From Andreesenia angusta (lineage in GTDB: Bacteria > Bacillota > Clostridia > Tissierellales > Gottschalkiaceae), in the NCBI GenBank assembly GCA_030537835.1, contig JAUNVB010000006.1:1-44072 (forward strand): a stretch of DNA of 44,072 bases, in the 5' to 3' direction. Shown in pieces: positions 23,761-32,392 of the stretch. How positions within the stretch are numbered: position 1 is the first letter of the stretch; each line of letters begins with the position of its first letter. The notes under the pieces are model-generated. The model did not search any database, was not told the origin of the DNA, and saw only the letters and a list, made by a program, of their open reading frames with translations. The position numbers were made by a program, and so were the translations under genes.

Positions 23761-25215
23761 TTAGAGGAATTTATTATAATCTTCTATAGTTAATTTTGGT
23801 TTATTTTGTTCTGATAGAAATTCTTTTATATTTTCTGAAAGTATTTTAAATGATTCATCAATATTTTCAGAATCTATGGACGTAACGCTTAATCTGAAAT
23901 AACCATTATCTTCAGAATCTATGGTAAATATTTTCCCTGGTGCAATTAAAATATCTCTATCTATAAGATATTCATATAGTGCATCAGAAGAATAACCATT
24001 GGGTAATTTAAACCAAAAATTAAATCCTCCTCTAGTTTCTTTGTATTCTATATTTTCAGGAAGGTATTTATTAATTGCCTTTGACATTATTCTATGCCTC
24101 AAATCATATATCTTATTTATTCTCTTTAAATTTTCATCCCATTCTCCCTTTCTCATATAGATATTAAAAGCTCTTTGAATCAGTCCGGGAGTAGAGATAT
24201 CTGATATATGTTTTGCAGAAGTTATATCATATAATAATTCATCTGGAATCACTATAAAAGCAATGCGCAATCCTGGCATAAATAATTTTGAGAAGCTTTT
24301 TATATAGATGACTCTTTCTATTTCTTTTAAATCTAGTGATTTCATAGTAGTATTTCTTTCACCATGAAATTCTAAATCGCTTAAATAATCGTCCTCTATT
24401 ATATAGAAATTATATATTCTAGCGAGTTCTAGGATTTCTTCCATTTTTTCAACAGAGTACGAGCATCCAGTTGGATTATGGAAATTAGGCATAAGATATA
24501 GAAATTTTGGTTTATTATATTTCAATCTATTCTTTAAATCGTCTATATCTATACCATCTTCATTCATATTTATAGCAATAGTACTTGCACCTCTTGATTT
24601 AAAAGCGCCTATAGCTCCTGTATAAGTAAATTCTTCAGTAAATACTATATCTTTAAAATCTATTAATGCCTTAGAGATAATATCAATACCTTGTTGAGCT
24701 CCTGAAATAATTTGAATACTATTCTCTGTAGTATATATACCCAATCCACTGAGATAATCTCTAAGAGATTTTCTCAGCGGTAAATATCCTTTTGGGTTTT
24801 GATATATAAAAGCATTGCTCTTATCATTGTTTAAAACTTCAATTATAGATTCTTTTATTTCTTCTACTGGGAATAAATTTGTAGTCGGTGCAGTACTTGC
24901 AAAGTTTATTAAAATCTCATTTAATTCCGCTTCTTCTTCATCTATCTCATCCTGATCGTATAGACTATCAATCTTTTTAACATACGTTCCACTTCCTATC
25001 TTCTTATATACATAACCATCTTCTTCTAATTTATTATAGGCATTTACTACTGTTATATTATTTACATCTATTTGCTTTGCTAATGCCCTGATAGTTGGGA
25101 GCTTGTAGTCATATGGTATCAAGCCTTCTAAGATCATATCTTTAATCTTTTCATATAATTGCATATAAAGAAATTGTTCGCTTTCTTTATCCAAACTAAT
25201 ATTCTCCAGTAACAA
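23761..25215 (-). CDS. MocR-family regulator (GntR helix-turn-helix fused to PLP aminotransferase)
   Basis: A 484-residue fusion. Residues about 10-75 are a GntR winged helix (KLPTIRALAKQIDVNNITVV, KLEEDGYVYKKIGSGTYV). The rest is a class I aminotransferase fold with the PLP lysine in YIKSFSKLFMPGLRIAF and FHNPTGCSYS. MocR proteins often sense PLP or an amino-acid adduct and regulate vitamin B6 or amino-acid genes; no pdx genes are nearby. The start is TTG after AGGATG. It is 11 bases downstream of an M42 peptidase gene, so its regulon might include peptide breakdown, which is speculative. Confidence 0.9.
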   Translation of the reverse strand: MLLENISLDKESEQFLYMQLYEKIKDMILEGLIPYDYKLPTIRALAKQIDVNNITVVNAYNKLEEDGYVYKKIGSGTYVKKIDSLYDQDEIDEEEAELNEILINFASTAPTTNLFPVEEIKESIIEVLNNDKSNAFIYQNPKGYLPLRKSLRDYLSGLGIYTTENSIQIISGAQQGIDIISKALIDFKDIVFTEEFTYTGAIGAFKSRGASTIAINMNEDGIDIDDLKNRLKYNKPKFLYLMPNFHNPTGCSYSVEKMEEILELARIYNFYIIEDDYLSDLEFHGERNTTMKSLDLKEIERVIYIKSFSKLFMPGLRIAFIVIPDELLYDITSAKHISDISTPGLIQRAFNIYMRKGEWDENLKRINKIYDLRHRIMSKAINKYLPENIEYKETRGGFNFWFKLPNGYSSDALYEYLIDRDILIAPGKIFTIDSEDNGYFRLSVTSIDSENIDESFKILSENIKEFLSEQNKPKLTIEDYNKFL

Positions 25216-25226
25216 AAAATCACATC

Positions 25227-26237
25227 CTAGATTAGTTCCTTAATATTTTCATCTCTTAATAATTCTACTAATAGCTTAAGACTTTGGTCTAAATCCTTTT
25301 TATAAATTGTTTCTACAGGTGAATGAATATATCTTGTAGGAACTGAAATAACACCTGCTAAAACACCTGCTTTACTCAATTGCATTGCTGCAGAATCTGT
25401 AGCACCGTATTCTAATATTTCTAATTGATAATCTATATTTTTTTCTTTAGCTAAGTCTATCATATAGTTCTTCATCTTTGGATCTACAACTATTCCTCTA
25501 TCTTTTACTTTTATAGCTGCTCCATTTCCTAATTTAATTGCAAATGCTTCATCATCTGGGGTATCCCCACTACCTGTTACATCTACTGCTATTCCTATAT
25601 CTGGCTCTATTCCGAAAGCGGCAGTTGTTGCTCCTCTAAGGCCTAATTCTTCCTGAACTGTAAACACTATATATAATTCATTTTCACTCTTCTGATCTTT
25701 TAAACTCTTTATAGCTTCTATAGCCATATAGCATCCTATTCTATTATCAACACAGGCAGAAATTATTCGCTGTTCATCTTCTTGATATTTACTTAAATAA
25801 GTACACATATCTCCGATTGACACTTTTTTTTCTGCTTCATTTTTATCCTTTACTCCTATATCTAGGAACATATCAGAAAGTTTCAAATTCTTCATATCAG
25901 CTTTGCCATTCTTAGATACTATACCTATTAGTCCATCCTTAAATACGAATCTTTGGTGGAGTATATTATAAGGGTTGATACCCCCTATATTAGTAAATCT
26001 TAAATATCCTTCATCTTCTATCTTTGTTACCATAAGTCCAATCTGATCCATATGAGCTGCAACCATAATCTTAGGACCGGTTCCTTCAATCTTAGCTATT
26101 AGATTCCCTAATCTATCTATCTCTATACTATCTACATAATCTTCTATTTCTTTTTTTATTATATCTCTGATATTCTCTTCATCACCTGATGGAGAATGAA
26201 TAGATACTAATTTTTCAAAGAGTTCACTATTAAACAC
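25227..26237 (-). CDS. M42 family aminopeptidase, third of a triplet
   Basis: A 336-residue dinuclear metallo-aminopeptidase of the TET/FrvX type, expected to trim peptides inside a tetrahedral dodecamer. All ligands are present: H62 (AAHMDQIGLMV), bridging D164 (CVDNRIG), catalytic E196 and ligand E197 (VQEELGLRG), D219 (AVDVTGSG) and H305 (RYIHSPVET). The start is GTG after AGGGGG, overlapping the preceding gene by eight bases. Substrate preference is unknown. Confidence 0.92.
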   Translation of the reverse strand: MFNSELFEKLVSIHSPSGDEENIRDIIKKEIEDYVDSIEIDRLGNLIAKIEGTGPKIMVAAHMDQIGLMVTKIEDEGYLRFTNIGGINPYNILHQRFVFKDGLIGIVSKNGKADMKNLKLSDMFLDIGVKDKNEAEKKVSIGDMCTYLSKYQEDEQRIISACVDNRIGCYMAIEAIKSLKDQKSENELYIVFTVQEELGLRGATTAAFGIEPDIGIAVDVTGSGDTPDDEAFAIKLGNGAAIKVKDRGIVVDPKMKNYMIDLAKEKNIDYQLEILEYGATDSAAMQLSKAGVLAGVISVPTRYIHSPVETIYKKDLDQSLKLLVELLRDENIKELI

Positions 26238-27231
26238 TATAATTACCCCCTAATACAGAAATTATTTCATTAATGAGTTTATTTAAAGCTTTTATATCTT
26301 TTCTTGAAACTAAATTTACTGGTGTTCCAACGTATTTACAAGGGACTGATAGCTTTATGACCTTACTTCCCTCAGAAGCTATTTGATATAAATCAGCACC
26401 TGTTATTCTATTTTCATCAGTAGAAATTTGTAATTCTATATCTTTTTTATCTGCAATATCTATTACGGTATTTACAAAGTCCCTATCAAATACAGCACGA
26501 ATCTCTTTTAAATTTATAATAGGACCCTTACCTAATTCTGTAGTTCCTAATTTATTATCTGTACCATCTAAAACTATTGTATAATCAGGATTGATTCTAG
26601 CACCAACACATCTCGATCCAAAAATCATTACTTTATCCATTACAGTAAATGCTCCATAGATCGAATAATCTAAATCTGATTTCAATAATTCTATTAACAT
26701 ATGACATGGGATTCTACTATCTAAGGCTTTGCCTTTTATTATATCATTCTGATTAAAATCTTTAGTTTCACTACAAATGCTGATATAATCGCCAATTTCA
26801 ACTAATTTAGCGGCTTCTTCTTTAGAGCTTACCCCAATATCTACGTATAATTGGTTAATTGAAAGAGCTTTTTTTCTTTCATCTGCTTTTTGTAAATGGA
26901 TTGGTTTTGCTCCGATTACTCCTTTTAGAGAGTTTTTGCCTATATTGACTATCTTTGATACTAATATTCTTTCATCGAAGAAACCAGCTTTAGTAAATTT
27001 TAAAGTGCCGTCACTATTTATCTTATTTACTATTCCACCTATCTCATCCATAGCAGCTGAAATTAGTATCTTTTTCTTTTCACTTTTTCCTTTTTTATAA
27101 ACTATGATATTGCCTATTTTATCAGATTCAATACTATCTACATGATCTTTTAATTCTTCAATTATAATCTTTCTAACTTCTTCTTCCTGACCTGAGACAG
27201 CAGAAGCTTCGATTAGTTTATTTAATAGCAC
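26230..27231 (-). CDS. M42-fold protein lacking metal ligands (pseudo-peptidase)
   Basis: A 333-residue paralogue of its two neighbours, but the catalytic centre has been lost. HMDEIG is AMDEIG (His to Ala60), the paired Glu are D199 and K200 (FTVMDKVMIFG), and the last His is G302 (KYVGTPVNLV). The two Asp at 171 (LDSR) and 222 (LDGT) remain. The fold-defining stretches are otherwise well kept and the frame is intact, so this looks like a maintained non-catalytic subunit rather than a decayed gene. A partner role in mixed TET particles is inference. The start is GTG after GGAGG. It overlaps both neighbours (8 and 10 bases), favouring matched synthesis. Confidence 0.85.
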   Translation of the reverse strand: MLLNKLIEASAVSGQEEEVRKIIIEELKDHVDSIESDKIGNIIVYKKGKSEKKKILISAAMDEIGGIVNKINSDGTLKFTKAGFFDERILVSKIVNIGKNSLKGVIGAKPIHLQKADERKKALSINQLYVDIGVSSKEEAAKLVEIGDYISICSETKDFNQNDIIKGKALDSRIPCHMLIELLKSDLDYSIYGAFTVMDKVMIFGSRCVGARINPDYTIVLDGTDNKLGTTELGKGPIINLKEIRAVFDRDFVNTVIDIADKKDIELQISTDENRITGADLYQIASEGSKVIKLSVPCKYVGTPVNLVSRKDIKALNKLINEIISVLGGNYSV

Positions 27232-28262
27232 AGTAATTCCTCCAGTCTTTCATCATCAATTTCCGCAATAAATCTTGCTATTAATTTTCCAGTAGAGATA
27301 ACATCTTTTTCAGATATAGTTTCCGTAGATGTATGCATATAACGAAGAGGAACTGACATCAATATAGTAGGTATTCCTTGTCTAGTTATCTGTATAGAGC
27401 GAGCATCGGTGCCGGTTGGACCAGGGGTTATTTCAATTTGATAAGGAAGAGAGTATTCTTCTGCAGTTTTCATTAAGAACTTTCTCATTCCGTGATGTAT
27501 ATTACCACCTAGAGTAAATCCAACTCCCTTATCCATTTCTACACTCTCTTCTTCGGCTAATTCAAGAGTCCTACCGAAAGTTACATCTATTGCTATTGCC
27601 ATATCTGGATTTATACCATAAGCTCCAGTAGCAGCACCTCTCGTACCAACTTCCTCTTCTACAGAAGCTACGAAATAGACATCTAAATCATGATTGAATT
27701 TCTTTAACTCCTCACCGGCAATTAAAAGTGAACCAAGACAGGCTCTATCATCGAAAGTCTTTCCACTTAGATAATTATTTTGCAATTCAACTACTTTTCT
27801 ATCAATAGTAATTATATCTCCAATTTCAACTATTTTTTCTATCTCATCTTTCTTATATCCTGTGTCTATTCTTAAATCAGGAATCATAACGGCTTTTCCA
27901 TCGGATTTTGTAGGTTTTTCTGGAACGATTATTCCATCGATTTTTTTATTCTTAGAATGGATTATGACATCTTGATATATTAAAGTTCTAGGATCGAATC
28001 CTCCTAATGTAGAAAATCTCAATCTACCGTCTTTATCTATATTGCTAAGCATAAGTCCTATTTCATCCATATGCGCCATAAGCATTATCTTCTTTCCACT
28101 GCCATTTCCTTTTTTAAGAGCTATTACATTGCCCATAATATCTTCATATATCTCATCAGTGAACTCACTAAAGTATTTCTTTATGATCTCAGAAACTTCA
28201 TTTTCATATCCAGAAACACCTGAAGCTTCGCTGAGAGTTATTAACTTTTCTTTTATGCTCAC
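27222..28262 (-). CDS. M42 family aminopeptidase, first of a triplet
   Basis: A 346-residue cytoplasmic metallo-aminopeptidase. Catalytic residues are intact: H64 (MAHMDEIGLML), the Asp of FDDRACLG near 171, the EEE of SVEEEVGTRGA near 202-204, D226 (AIDVTFG) and H310 (RYMHTSTETI). This gene is the closest of the three to YsdC/FrvX-type enzymes. GGAGGAATTTAT precedes a GTG start. It follows ispH by 23 bases and overlaps the middle paralogue by 10 bases. Confidence 0.92.
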   Translation of the reverse strand: MSIKEKLITLSEASGVSGYENEVSEIIKKYFSEFTDEIYEDIMGNVIALKKGNGSGKKIMLMAHMDEIGLMLSNIDKDGRLRFSTLGGFDPRTLIYQDVIIHSKNKKIDGIIVPEKPTKSDGKAVMIPDLRIDTGYKKDEIEKIVEIGDIITIDRKVVELQNNYLSGKTFDDRACLGSLLIAGEELKKFNHDLDVYFVASVEEEVGTRGAATGAYGINPDMAIAIDVTFGRTLELAEEESVEMDKGVGFTLGGNIHHGMRKFLMKTAEEYSLPYQIEITPGPTGTDARSIQITRQGIPTILMSVPLRYMHTSTETISEKDVISTGKLIARFIAEIDDERLEELLCY

Positions 28263-28285
28263 ATAAATTCCTCCATTTGCATTAA

Positions 28286-29119
28286 TTAATTAGATTTTTC
28301 TAATCTACCTATAACTTCATTTATAATCCAATCAGGAGTAGATGCTCCTGCGGTAATTCCTATCTTATTAAATTTCTTAATATTATCGATATCTATTTCA
28401 TCAGCTTCTTCTATATGAAAGACATTTTTACAGTTCTCTCTACTTATTTCAGCAAGTTTCTTTGTATTTGAACTCTTTTTTCCTCCTATTACTATCATTG
28501 CATCTACTAGCTTAGATACTTCTTCACAGGAATTTTGTCTTTCTTTCGTTGCTTGACAAATAGTATTAAATACTTTTAAATCTTTTATATATTTTTTTAA
28601 TTCAGTAACTATTCTTTCAAACTTCTCTTCTATCATAGTAGTTTGAACTACTACGCATGCTGAATCCATAGGTTTTAGTCTATGAACATCCTCTATACTA
28701 TTTACAATATTTGCCTTATTTTCGCACCACCCATTAATGCCTATTATTTCAGGATGATTCTTATCCCCAATAATAATGATATTATTGCCTTTTTCATAAC
28801 AGCTTTTCGTCTTTTTTTGTAAATTCCTTACAAAAGGACAAGTACAATCGATTACATTATTTCCTCTAGATTCGGATACATCATAGACAGAAAGAGGAAC
28901 TCCATGAGATCTGATTATTAAATTTTTATTCTCAAGATCTAATGGACTATCGATTACTTTCAATCCTTTAGTTTCTAAATATTCTACAACTTGATCATTA
29001 TGGATTAAAGGTCCTAAAGAGTAGACATTTTTTTTATTCTCTAGACTTTCAATAGTCGTATCTATTGCATTTTCAACCCCAAAACAAAAGCCTGCATTTT
29101 TTGCCAATATAATCTCCAT
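28286..29119 (-). CDS. ispH: 4-hydroxy-3-methylbut-2-enyl diphosphate reductase
   Basis: Last step of the MEP pathway, making IPP and DMAPP using a [4Fe-4S] cluster. The 277-residue protein has the three cluster cysteines in NAGFCFGVENA, DCTCPFVRNLQKK and TICQATKERQ, plus SHGVPLSVYD and ITAGASTPDWII. It is the stand-alone form, without the S1-domain extension found in many clostridia. GGGGTGG precedes the ATG. It lies between plsC and the M42 triplet in the long operon. Confidence 0.95.
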   Translation of the reverse strand: MEIILAKNAGFCFGVENAIDTTIESLENKKNVYSLGPLIHNDQVVEYLETKGLKVIDSPLDLENKNLIIRSHGVPLSVYDVSESRGNNVIDCTCPFVRNLQKKTKSCYEKGNNIIIIGDKNHPEIIGINGWCENKANIVNSIEDVHRLKPMDSACVVVQTTMIEEKFERIVTELKKYIKDLKVFNTICQATKERQNSCEEVSKLVDAMIVIGGKKSSNTKKLAEISRENCKNVFHIEEADEIDIDNIKKFNKIGITAGASTPDWIINEVIGRLEKSN

Positions 29120-29134
29120 ATTTCCACCCCTAAA

Positions 29135-29713
29135 TTATTTTCCATAAATAGTTTTTAAAAGCTCTTCACTAAGCTCATTATAATCATCTTTATTTAATTT
29201 CTTGCCATAGAATTCATTATAATATATGGGTTCTTTTATGCTTATTTGAAGAGGTTCTAAAAATTTATAATTAGATTTTATATGAACAGGCACTATTGGT
29301 ACTTGAGCTTTAATAGCTATCATAGTTACTCCACCTTTAGCCTTTGTTAAGTCCATATCTTTAGTTCTAGTACCTTCAGGAAATATTCCAACTACGCCAT
29401 CATTCTTTAATATCCTAAGCGCTGTTTTTATTGCCTTTAAATCATTTCCTTCTCTATCTATTGGGAATGTACCAACATTATCCATAAGCTTTTTTAAAAG
29501 CTTATTTTCAAATAACTCTTTTTTTGCCATAAAATGCACATGTCTTTTAGTAGTCAGTATTGCAAGAGCTATAGGATCAAAATTACTAGAATGATTAGAG
29601 CAGAGAATTACTCCACCTTCTTTTGGAATATTTTCTTTTCCTTTTACAGTAACTCCAAAACTCAATTTATAGAAATTACCGGTGACAAAATGGACTAATT
29701 TATATAAATTCAA
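29135..29713 (-). CDS. plsC: 1-acyl-sn-glycerol-3-phosphate acyltransferase
   Basis: Acylates lysophosphatidic acid to phosphatidic acid in phospholipid synthesis, at the membrane. The 192-residue protein shows the HX4D motif (CSNHSSNFDPIAL), the glycerol phosphate motif GTFPIDREGND, FPEGTRTKD and VPIVPVHI. The start is TTG nine bases after GAGGG; that ribosome site overlaps the end of cmk, leaving only two bases between the genes. Translation coupling is likely. Confidence 0.92.
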   Translation of the reverse strand: MNLYKLVHFVTGNFYKLSFGVTVKGKENIPKEGGVILCSNHSSNFDPIALAILTTKRHVHFMAKKELFENKLLKKLMDNVGTFPIDREGNDLKAIKTALRILKNDGVVGIFPEGTRTKDMDLTKAKGGVTMIAIKAQVPIVPVHIKSNYKFLEPLQISIKEPIYYNEFYGKKLNKDDYNELSEELLKTIYGK

Positions 29714-29715
29714 AT

Positions 29716-30366
29716 CTAATTACCCTCTTTTTCTATATATTTTATTATATAATCGACAACTTCTTCTGTACTCATATAGGAGCTATCAATTTCATGTGCA
29801 TCTTTTGCCTTCTTTAAAGGAGATACCAATCGATTTTTATCTTTTTCATCTCGCAAATTTATATCTTTTTTAATTTCTTCAAAACTAAGTCCTTTATCTT
29901 TAATCTCTTCATATCTTCGTTTGGCTCTTATATCTAAAGATGCATTTAAATAGAATTTATATTTTGAATCTTTTAAAACATTAGTTCCTATATCTCTTCC
30001 ATCCATTATAACAGATTTATTCTTAGCTATATTTCTCTGTAGATCTACAAGCTTCTCTCTGACAATCTCTATTGTAGAAATATCAGATACTCTTTCTGTG
30101 ACATTATTTTCCCTTATCTCTTTATCTACAGATTTTCCATCTAGATATATATGACCATTTATAAAATCTATTTCTGTTTTTTTAAGTATATTTTTTAAAC
30201 TCTCTAAATCATTAGCACCAATATTTTCATTTATTAATTTTAAAGTAAATGCTCTATACATAGCACCAGTATCAATGTATTCTATCCCTAATCTCTTAGC
30301 AACTATTTTTGATACTGTGCTCTTTCCTGCACCGGCTGGACCGTCTACTGCTATTGAATAAACCAA
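29716..30366 (-). CDS. cmk: Cytidylate kinase
   Basis: Phosphorylates CMP and dCMP with ATP. The 216-residue protein shows the P-loop DGPAGAGKSTVSK, YIDTGAMYRAFT, the CMP-binding MDGRDIGTNVL and LNASLDIRAKRRYEE with LRDEKDKNR. A GTG nine bases upstream lies in CGAGGTG, the ribosome site, so TTG 30366 is preferred. In many Firmicutes cmk, plsC and ispH are adjacent as here, which supports both identities. Confidence 0.94.
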   Translation of the reverse strand: MVYSIAVDGPAGAGKSTVSKIVAKRLGIEYIDTGAMYRAFTLKLINENIGANDLESLKNILKKTEIDFINGHIYLDGKSVDKEIRENNVTERVSDISTIEIVREKLVDLQRNIAKNKSVIMDGRDIGTNVLKDSKYKFYLNASLDIRAKRRYEEIKDKGLSFEEIKKDINLRDEKDKNRLVSPLKKAKDAHEIDSSYMSTEEVVDYIIKYIEKEGN

Positions 30367-30391
30367 AAAATTCACCTCGTCAAATTATTAT

Positions 30392-31624
30392 TTAAGAATT
30401 ATTGCCAGCTAAATAACCAGTTGAATAAGCAATTTGTAAATTATATCCTCCTGTTTTTGCATGAAGATCGAGAACTTCACCAGCAAAAAACAAATTATCT
30501 ACTAATTTTGATTCCATAGTAGATGGATTTATTTCGACTAAATCTACTCCACCGGAGGTAACTATAGCTTCATCTATAGGTCTAAAAGATTTAAAACTCA
30601 GTTTAAATTGCTTTAAGACTTCAACTAATCTCTTTCTTTCCTCTCGGCTTATTTGATTTACATATTTTTCTCCTGATATATTAGACAATCTTATAATCAC
30701 TGGAATCAATTTATTTGGTAATAGATTCGGAAGGACATTTTTAAATTGTTTTCTAGAATTATTTTCGAAATCTCTTAATATTCTATTTTCTAATTTTTTA
30801 TAATCTAAAGCTGGCTTTAGATCAATATATATATCAATTTTTTCGCCCTTATATCGATTGATATAATTACTCATAGAAAGAACTATTGGACCTGATATAC
30901 CAAAGTGTGTGAATATCATCTCCCCAAAATCTTCGAATATCTTTTTATTTCCAGTATAAGCTTCTATTCTTACATTCTTTAAGGAGAGTCCCTGTAATTC
31001 CTTTATATACTTTTCTTTGACTTCACAAGGGACTAGGGCAGGTTTTATATCGATGATATTATGACCAAACTTTTTTGCAAATCTATATCCATCTCCTGTT
31101 GATCCTGTACTAGGATACGATGCTCCTCCTGTTGCTATTATAATGGAATCGAATACCTTTTTTTCTTTTTTATAATCAGAAGAAAATTCTAATATGAATT
31201 TATTTTCATCATCTCGAACTATATCTATTATTTCAGTCCTAAGACATAGATTAACTCGATTATCCTTAAGAAATTTATTTAATGCTTTTAAAATATCACT
31301 CGATTTATCAGATTTAGGAAATACTCTATTGCCTCTTTCTACTTTTAATTTAGTCCCATAGGATTCTACTAATTCCATTATATCCTCATTTGTAAAAGAA
31401 TAAAATCCGCTATACATAAAATTTTTATTTACAGATATATTTTCTATTAATTCCTCTATATCTGATGCATTAGTGAGATTACATCTACCTTTTCCAGTTA
31501 TAAATAATTTCTTACCTATTTTTTCATTTTTATCAAATAAATATGTTTCATTTCCCTTTTTAGACGAATAACCAGCAGCTATAATACCAGCTGGTCCGGC
31601 TCCAATTACCGCAACTTTTCCCAT
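30392..31624 (-). CDS. HI0933/YhiN-family flavoprotein
   Basis: A 410-residue FAD-dependent oxidoreductase. It begins with a dinucleotide-binding motif (VAVIGAGPAGIIAAGYSSKK). Then come GKKLFITGKGRCNLTNAS, characteristic of the BaiN/HI0933 group, IIATGGASYPSTGSTGDGY and the C-terminal GGYNLQIAYSTGYLAG. Members of this family have been linked to rRNA dihydrouridine formation (RdsA) and to bile-acid reduction (BaiN); the role here cannot be told apart. AAAGGAG precedes the ATG. It sits 11 bases after the phosphatase gene. Confidence 0.9.
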   Translation of the reverse strand: MGKVAVIGAGPAGIIAAGYSSKKGNETYLFDKNEKIGKKLFITGKGRCNLTNASDIEELIENISVNKNFMYSGFYSFTNEDIMELVESYGTKLKVERGNRVFPKSDKSSDILKALNKFLKDNRVNLCLRTEIIDIVRDDENKFILEFSSDYKKEKKVFDSIIIATGGASYPSTGSTGDGYRFAKKFGHNIIDIKPALVPCEVKEKYIKELQGLSLKNVRIEAYTGNKKIFEDFGEMIFTHFGISGPIVLSMSNYINRYKGEKIDIYIDLKPALDYKKLENRILRDFENNSRKQFKNVLPNLLPNKLIPVIIRLSNISGEKYVNQISREERKRLVEVLKQFKLSFKSFRPIDEAIVTSGGVDLVEINPSTMESKLVDNLFFAGEVLDLHAKTGGYNLQIAYSTGYLAGNNS

Positions 31625-31635
31625 ATTATACTCCT

Positions 31636-32244
31636 TTATACTCTCAAATGTGAATAGTCATTATAGAATCTCAAAATAGTATTATAATCTCCTTTTTCTA
31701 TAAGGGATAATCCAGTATTTGCCATTACCATATTTTTATAAGCGGAATTATCCCATTCTAATAGTCCTATTATCATAGATTTTATCGCAGAACCATGTGA
31801 GACAATAAGTATATTTTCTAAACCATCCTCTTTTGTAATTCTATCTAATCCTCTTATCATTCTATTCTTCGCTGTTTCTATACCTTCAAATCCATCTTTA
31901 TTAAATTTATGAGGTGATTTTTTCCAAAGCTCAAAATCATCCCTATATTTTGACTTCACTTTATCAAAGTCTAATCCTTCCCAATTTCCAAAGCTCAATT
32001 CAATGAATTCGGGTACAATTTCATAATCTATATTGATTTCAGAACCTATTATCTGAGCTGTTTCTTCAGCTCTAGAGAGATTACTCGTATAAATTTTATC
32101 TATTTTAAATATATCGAACCTCTTTGCAATATCATAGGCCTGTTCTCTCCCTTTTTTTGAAAGCTCTGTATTCATCTGACCTTGTATTATCTTATTTTCG
32201 TTTCCTAATGATTGCCCATGTCTGAGCAGATAAATCTTTCTCAT
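31636..32244 (-). CDS. Histidine phosphatase family protein (PhoE/CobC-like)
   Basis: A 202-residue phosphohydrolase with the phosphohistidine motif LLRHGQSLGNENKIIQG, the second Arg region TSNLSRAEETAQIIG, the Glu in ELSFGNWEGLDFD and the second His in LIVSHGSAIKSM. It is of the broad-specificity phosphatase type rather than a glycolytic mutase. It is the first gene of a ten-gene operon. AAAGGAG precedes the ATG and an extended -10 promoter lies 35-43 bases upstream. Confidence 0.9.
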   Translation of the reverse strand: MRKIYLLRHGQSLGNENKIIQGQMNTELSKKGREQAYDIAKRFDIFKIDKIYTSNLSRAEETAQIIGSEINIDYEIVPEFIELSFGNWEGLDFDKVKSKYRDDFELWKKSPHKFNKDGFEGIETAKNRMIRGLDRITKEDGLENILIVSHGSAIKSMIIGLLEWDNSAYKNMVMANTGLSLIEKGDYNTILRFYNDYSHLRV

Positions 32245-32278
32245 TATCTTCTCCTTTATTTTGTATTAGCACAATTTT

Positions 32279-32287
32279 ATTATATCA
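32279..32287 (-). promoter_or_regulatory. Extended -10 promoter of the ten-gene operon
   Basis: TGATATAAT reads leftward at 32287-32279, with a 31-base conserved element (32329-32359) upstream. Confidence 0.5.
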
Positions 32288-32328
32288 TAATGCTAGTTTC
32301 TGATATTGATATAATTATTTTTTTATTA

Positions 32329-32359
32329 TCATTTATGATAAGATTATTTAAGATATTAT
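32329..32359. repeat. Shared 31-base element, copy A
   Basis: Identical to 34809-34839 except at one base, in the same orientation. It contains the inverted repeat TATCAT-AA-ATGATA when read on the minus strand. It lies between a terminator and the next promoter, as copy B also does. Confidence 0.6.
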
Positions 32360-32364
32360 GTTTG

Positions 32365-32392
32365 TAAAAATAGTCAAGTTAGACTTGACTAT
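32365..32392 (-). terminator. Terminator of the orphan ABC permease gene
   Basis: A perfect 10-bp stem ATAGTCAAGT with its complement and 3-base loop overlaps the stop codon at 32379. A T-run follows on the minus strand. Confidence 0.85.
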
